Source of the DNA: Bacteroidota bacterium | Lineage (GTDB): Bacteria; Bacteroidota; Bacteroidia; Palsa-948 | Assembly (NCBI GenBank): GCA_023251675.1 | Contig: JAHEYJ010000020.1 | Span: 1 to 33,664 of the forward strand | Reading direction: 5' to 3' | DNA length: 33,664 nt | Part shown: in pieces, positions 32,943 to 33,664 of the stretch | Position numbering within the stretch: position 1 is the first letter of the stretch | How the letters are laid out: each line of letters starts with the position of its first letter | Position numbers and translations under genes: made by a program | Notes under the pieces: model-generated | What the model was told of the DNA's origin: nothing | The model's input: the letters and a program-made list of their open reading frames with translations, nothing else | Database searches by the model: none

Positions 32943-33490
32943 TATGTTGCAAGGATATTTTTTGCGCAAAGCGATTGTATTTGTTTGAATTTCTCTATAG
33001 GATTTTTGCTGTTCCAGATCGCTCCGAGAACGGCAACGCCTGCAAAACCAATGGTGCGGCAAGCTTCGATTTTGTCTTCATCAATTCCGCCTAGAGCAAC
33101 GGCCTCCCCCCAGCCCCCTCCTTCAGAGGGGGTTTTTTGTTTCTGCAAAAACTGTTTTATTTTTTGCAGGTCGAAGTTTGATTTATAGCCACCTTTAGAA
33201 ATGCTGTCAAAGATTGGGGATATAAAAAAATAGGTTCCCCTTCCTTCGGAAGGGGTTAGGGGTAGGCCTTCTTCCAGTTCTTTTAATGAATGAAATTTCG
33301 GAAAAGCAGAATGCAAAGAAATTTTGTTGCGATGCTTGGAAGAAATTCGCTGAATGAATTTTTCAGTTTCTTCTTTACTGAAATTTAGTTTATGCAATTG
33401 AAATTTTTCCATTCCTGCTTCAAACAAAGAATTTATGATCTCGTGTTCGTTGGGAACAGCAATTGCGGTGGAGATGACGATGAGTTTCAT
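32942..33490 (-). CDS. TenI/ThiE-like protein, with inserts and a possible internal deletion
   Basis: A 182-residue protein of the thiamine-phosphate-synthase/TenI superfamily. The C-terminal half carries the recognisable motifs TYFFISPIFDSISKGGYKS (phosphate loop region) and AVALGGIDEDKIEACRTIGFAGVAVLGAIW. The N-terminal half has FQLHK and RNKISLHSAF. Two segments are palindrome-derived: 75-86 (GLPLTPSEGRGT) and 119-129 (KTPSEGGGWGE). Between ISLH and FHSLKELEE, relatives usually have a further strand and helix (a G-I-H-L segment) that I cannot find, so some 25 residues may be missing; this is from memory. Its start overlaps the upstream stop (ATGA) and its stop overlaps the thiD ATG. A pseudo-enzyme is possible. 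Confidence 0.8.
   Translation of the reverse strand: MKLIVISTAIAVPNEHEIINSLFEAGMEKFQLHKLNFSKEETEKFIQRISSKHRNKISLHSAFPKFHSLKELEEGLPLTPSEGRGTYFFISPIFDSISKGGYKSNFDLQKIKQFLQKQKTPSEGGGWGEAVALGGIDEDKIEACRTIGFAGVAVLGAIWNSKNPIEKFKQIQSLCAKNILAT
33104..33136 (-). repeat. C/G-rich palindromic insert E, in the TenI-like gene
   Basis: CCCCCTC (33114-33120), loop CTTCA, GAGGGGG (33126-33132). It is read in frame as K-T-P-S-E-G-G-G-W-G-E (residues 119-129). Confidence 0.82.
33233..33268 (-). repeat. C/G-rich palindromic insert F, in the TenI-like gene
   Basis: CCCCTTCC (33237-33244), loop TTC, GGAAGGGG (33248-33255), a perfect 8-pair stem. It is read in frame as G-L-P-L-T-P-S-E-G-R-G-T (residues 75-86). 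Confidence 0.85.
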
Positions 33491-33664
33491 TCTTCTCCTT
33501 TTGTTTTAAAGCCAATTCTTTTTCTCGGTTCATTTTTTTGTTGAACGAGTTGCTTTATATATTCAAAAATAAGTTCAATTTTTTCATCGTGAGAACTTGT
33601 TTTACGCTCTAACTGCTCCAGTTTTAGCAGGATGTCTTTGTGTGTTGAAAGGAACTTGCGCATT
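33487..33664 (-). CDS. C-terminal end of an ORF6N/KilA-N-type protein (partial)
   Basis: The frame is open to the window edge and ends at a TGA (33489-33487) that overlaps the ATG of the TenI-like gene. The visible 58 residues read MRKFLSTHKDILLKLEQLER, then KTSSHDEKIELIFEYIKQLV, and end in RKRIGFKTKGEE. This coiled-coil plus RKRIGF ending is typical of the C-terminus of ORF6N-domain proteins, found in phages and as chromosomal copies. The DNA-binding ORF6N domain itself would lie beyond the window. The ATG at 33663 is probably internal. Confidence 0.6.
   Translation of the reverse strand, partial: MRKFLSTHKDILLKLEQLERKTSSHDEKIELIFEYIKQLVQQKNEPRKRIGFKTKGEE

Noticed and set aside
32943-33062. 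Extension of thiD by 40 residues to an upstream ATG
   Set aside because: The added part lies fully inside the TenI-like gene in another frame, while the ATG at 32942 overlaps that gene's stop and gives a normal kinase.
30600-33490. TPP riboswitch in the thiamine gene region
   Set aside because: I searched the gaps before thiE, the carbonic anhydrase and the TenI-like gene for the CTGAGA and ACCTGA-type core and found none; genes overlap or gaps are filled by repeats.

Overview
The window comes from a member of the Bacteroidota, probably an uncultured free-living lineage related to Sphingobacteriales/Flavobacteriales; I cannot place it more finely. The reasons are: parts of the type IX secretion system (PorU, PorV, PorZ, a PorP/SprF-like protein, GldJ), Bacteroidota-only families (DUF4286, a probable DUF4907 lipoprotein, a TenI-like protein), TAnnTTTG-type -7 promoter elements, and tRNA genes without an encoded CCA. 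Most of the DNA is dense, ordinary chromosomal coding sequence.

Layout. (1) 1-7521, plus strand: end of a membrane protein; a secreted caspase-like protein and a secreted helical-repeat protein; tag (3-methyladenine glycosylase); mrp and a NifU-C protein (Fe-S assembly); a lemA-TPM-TPM set; an SRPBCC protein; a lipoprotein. (2) 7531-14448, minus strand: porU, porV, ispF, DUF4286, rsmA, transcribed in that order. (3) 14528-18688, plus strand, divergent from porU: porP/sprF-like, gldJ, a strong hairpin terminator, murF. (4) 18685-26380: acyl-CoA dehydrogenase (-), anmK (+), a small bipolar basic/acidic protein (-), an M1 aminopeptidase lipoprotein (-) and porZ (-). (5) 26440-27131: tRNA-Arg(TCG), tRNA-Arg(CCG), a broken tRNA-Leu copy, an intact tRNA-Leu(TAG), a terminator, and a 46-codon remnant of an ATP-binding protein. 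(6) 27142-30598, plus strand: tig, clpP, clpX. (7) 30658-33664, minus strand: end of an ORF6N-type protein, a TenI/ThiE-like protein, thiD, a beta carbonic anhydrase, thiE.

How the genes work together. PorU (sortase), PorV (outer-membrane shuttle), PorZ (A-LPS delivery), the PorP/SprF-like protein and GldJ belong to the secretion and cell-surface attachment (and possibly gliding) machinery; they are interleaved with cell-wall and isoprenoid genes (murF, anmK, ispF). Tig-ClpP-ClpX is a folding and degradation operon. ThiD, ThiE and the TenI-like protein serve thiamine synthesis or salvage.

The most unusual feature is repeat DNA that has become coding sequence. Within 2.5 kb, three thiamine-type genes carry six short C/G-rich palindromes that are read in frame as Pro/Ser/Gly-rich peptides. 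Other short repeats appear to supply the ThiE C-terminus, the ThiD N-terminus, the Mrp tail and the entire signal peptide of a TPM protein, and a palindrome sits inside a dead tRNA-Leu copy. No CRISPR array, intact insertion sequence, rRNA or defence island was found.
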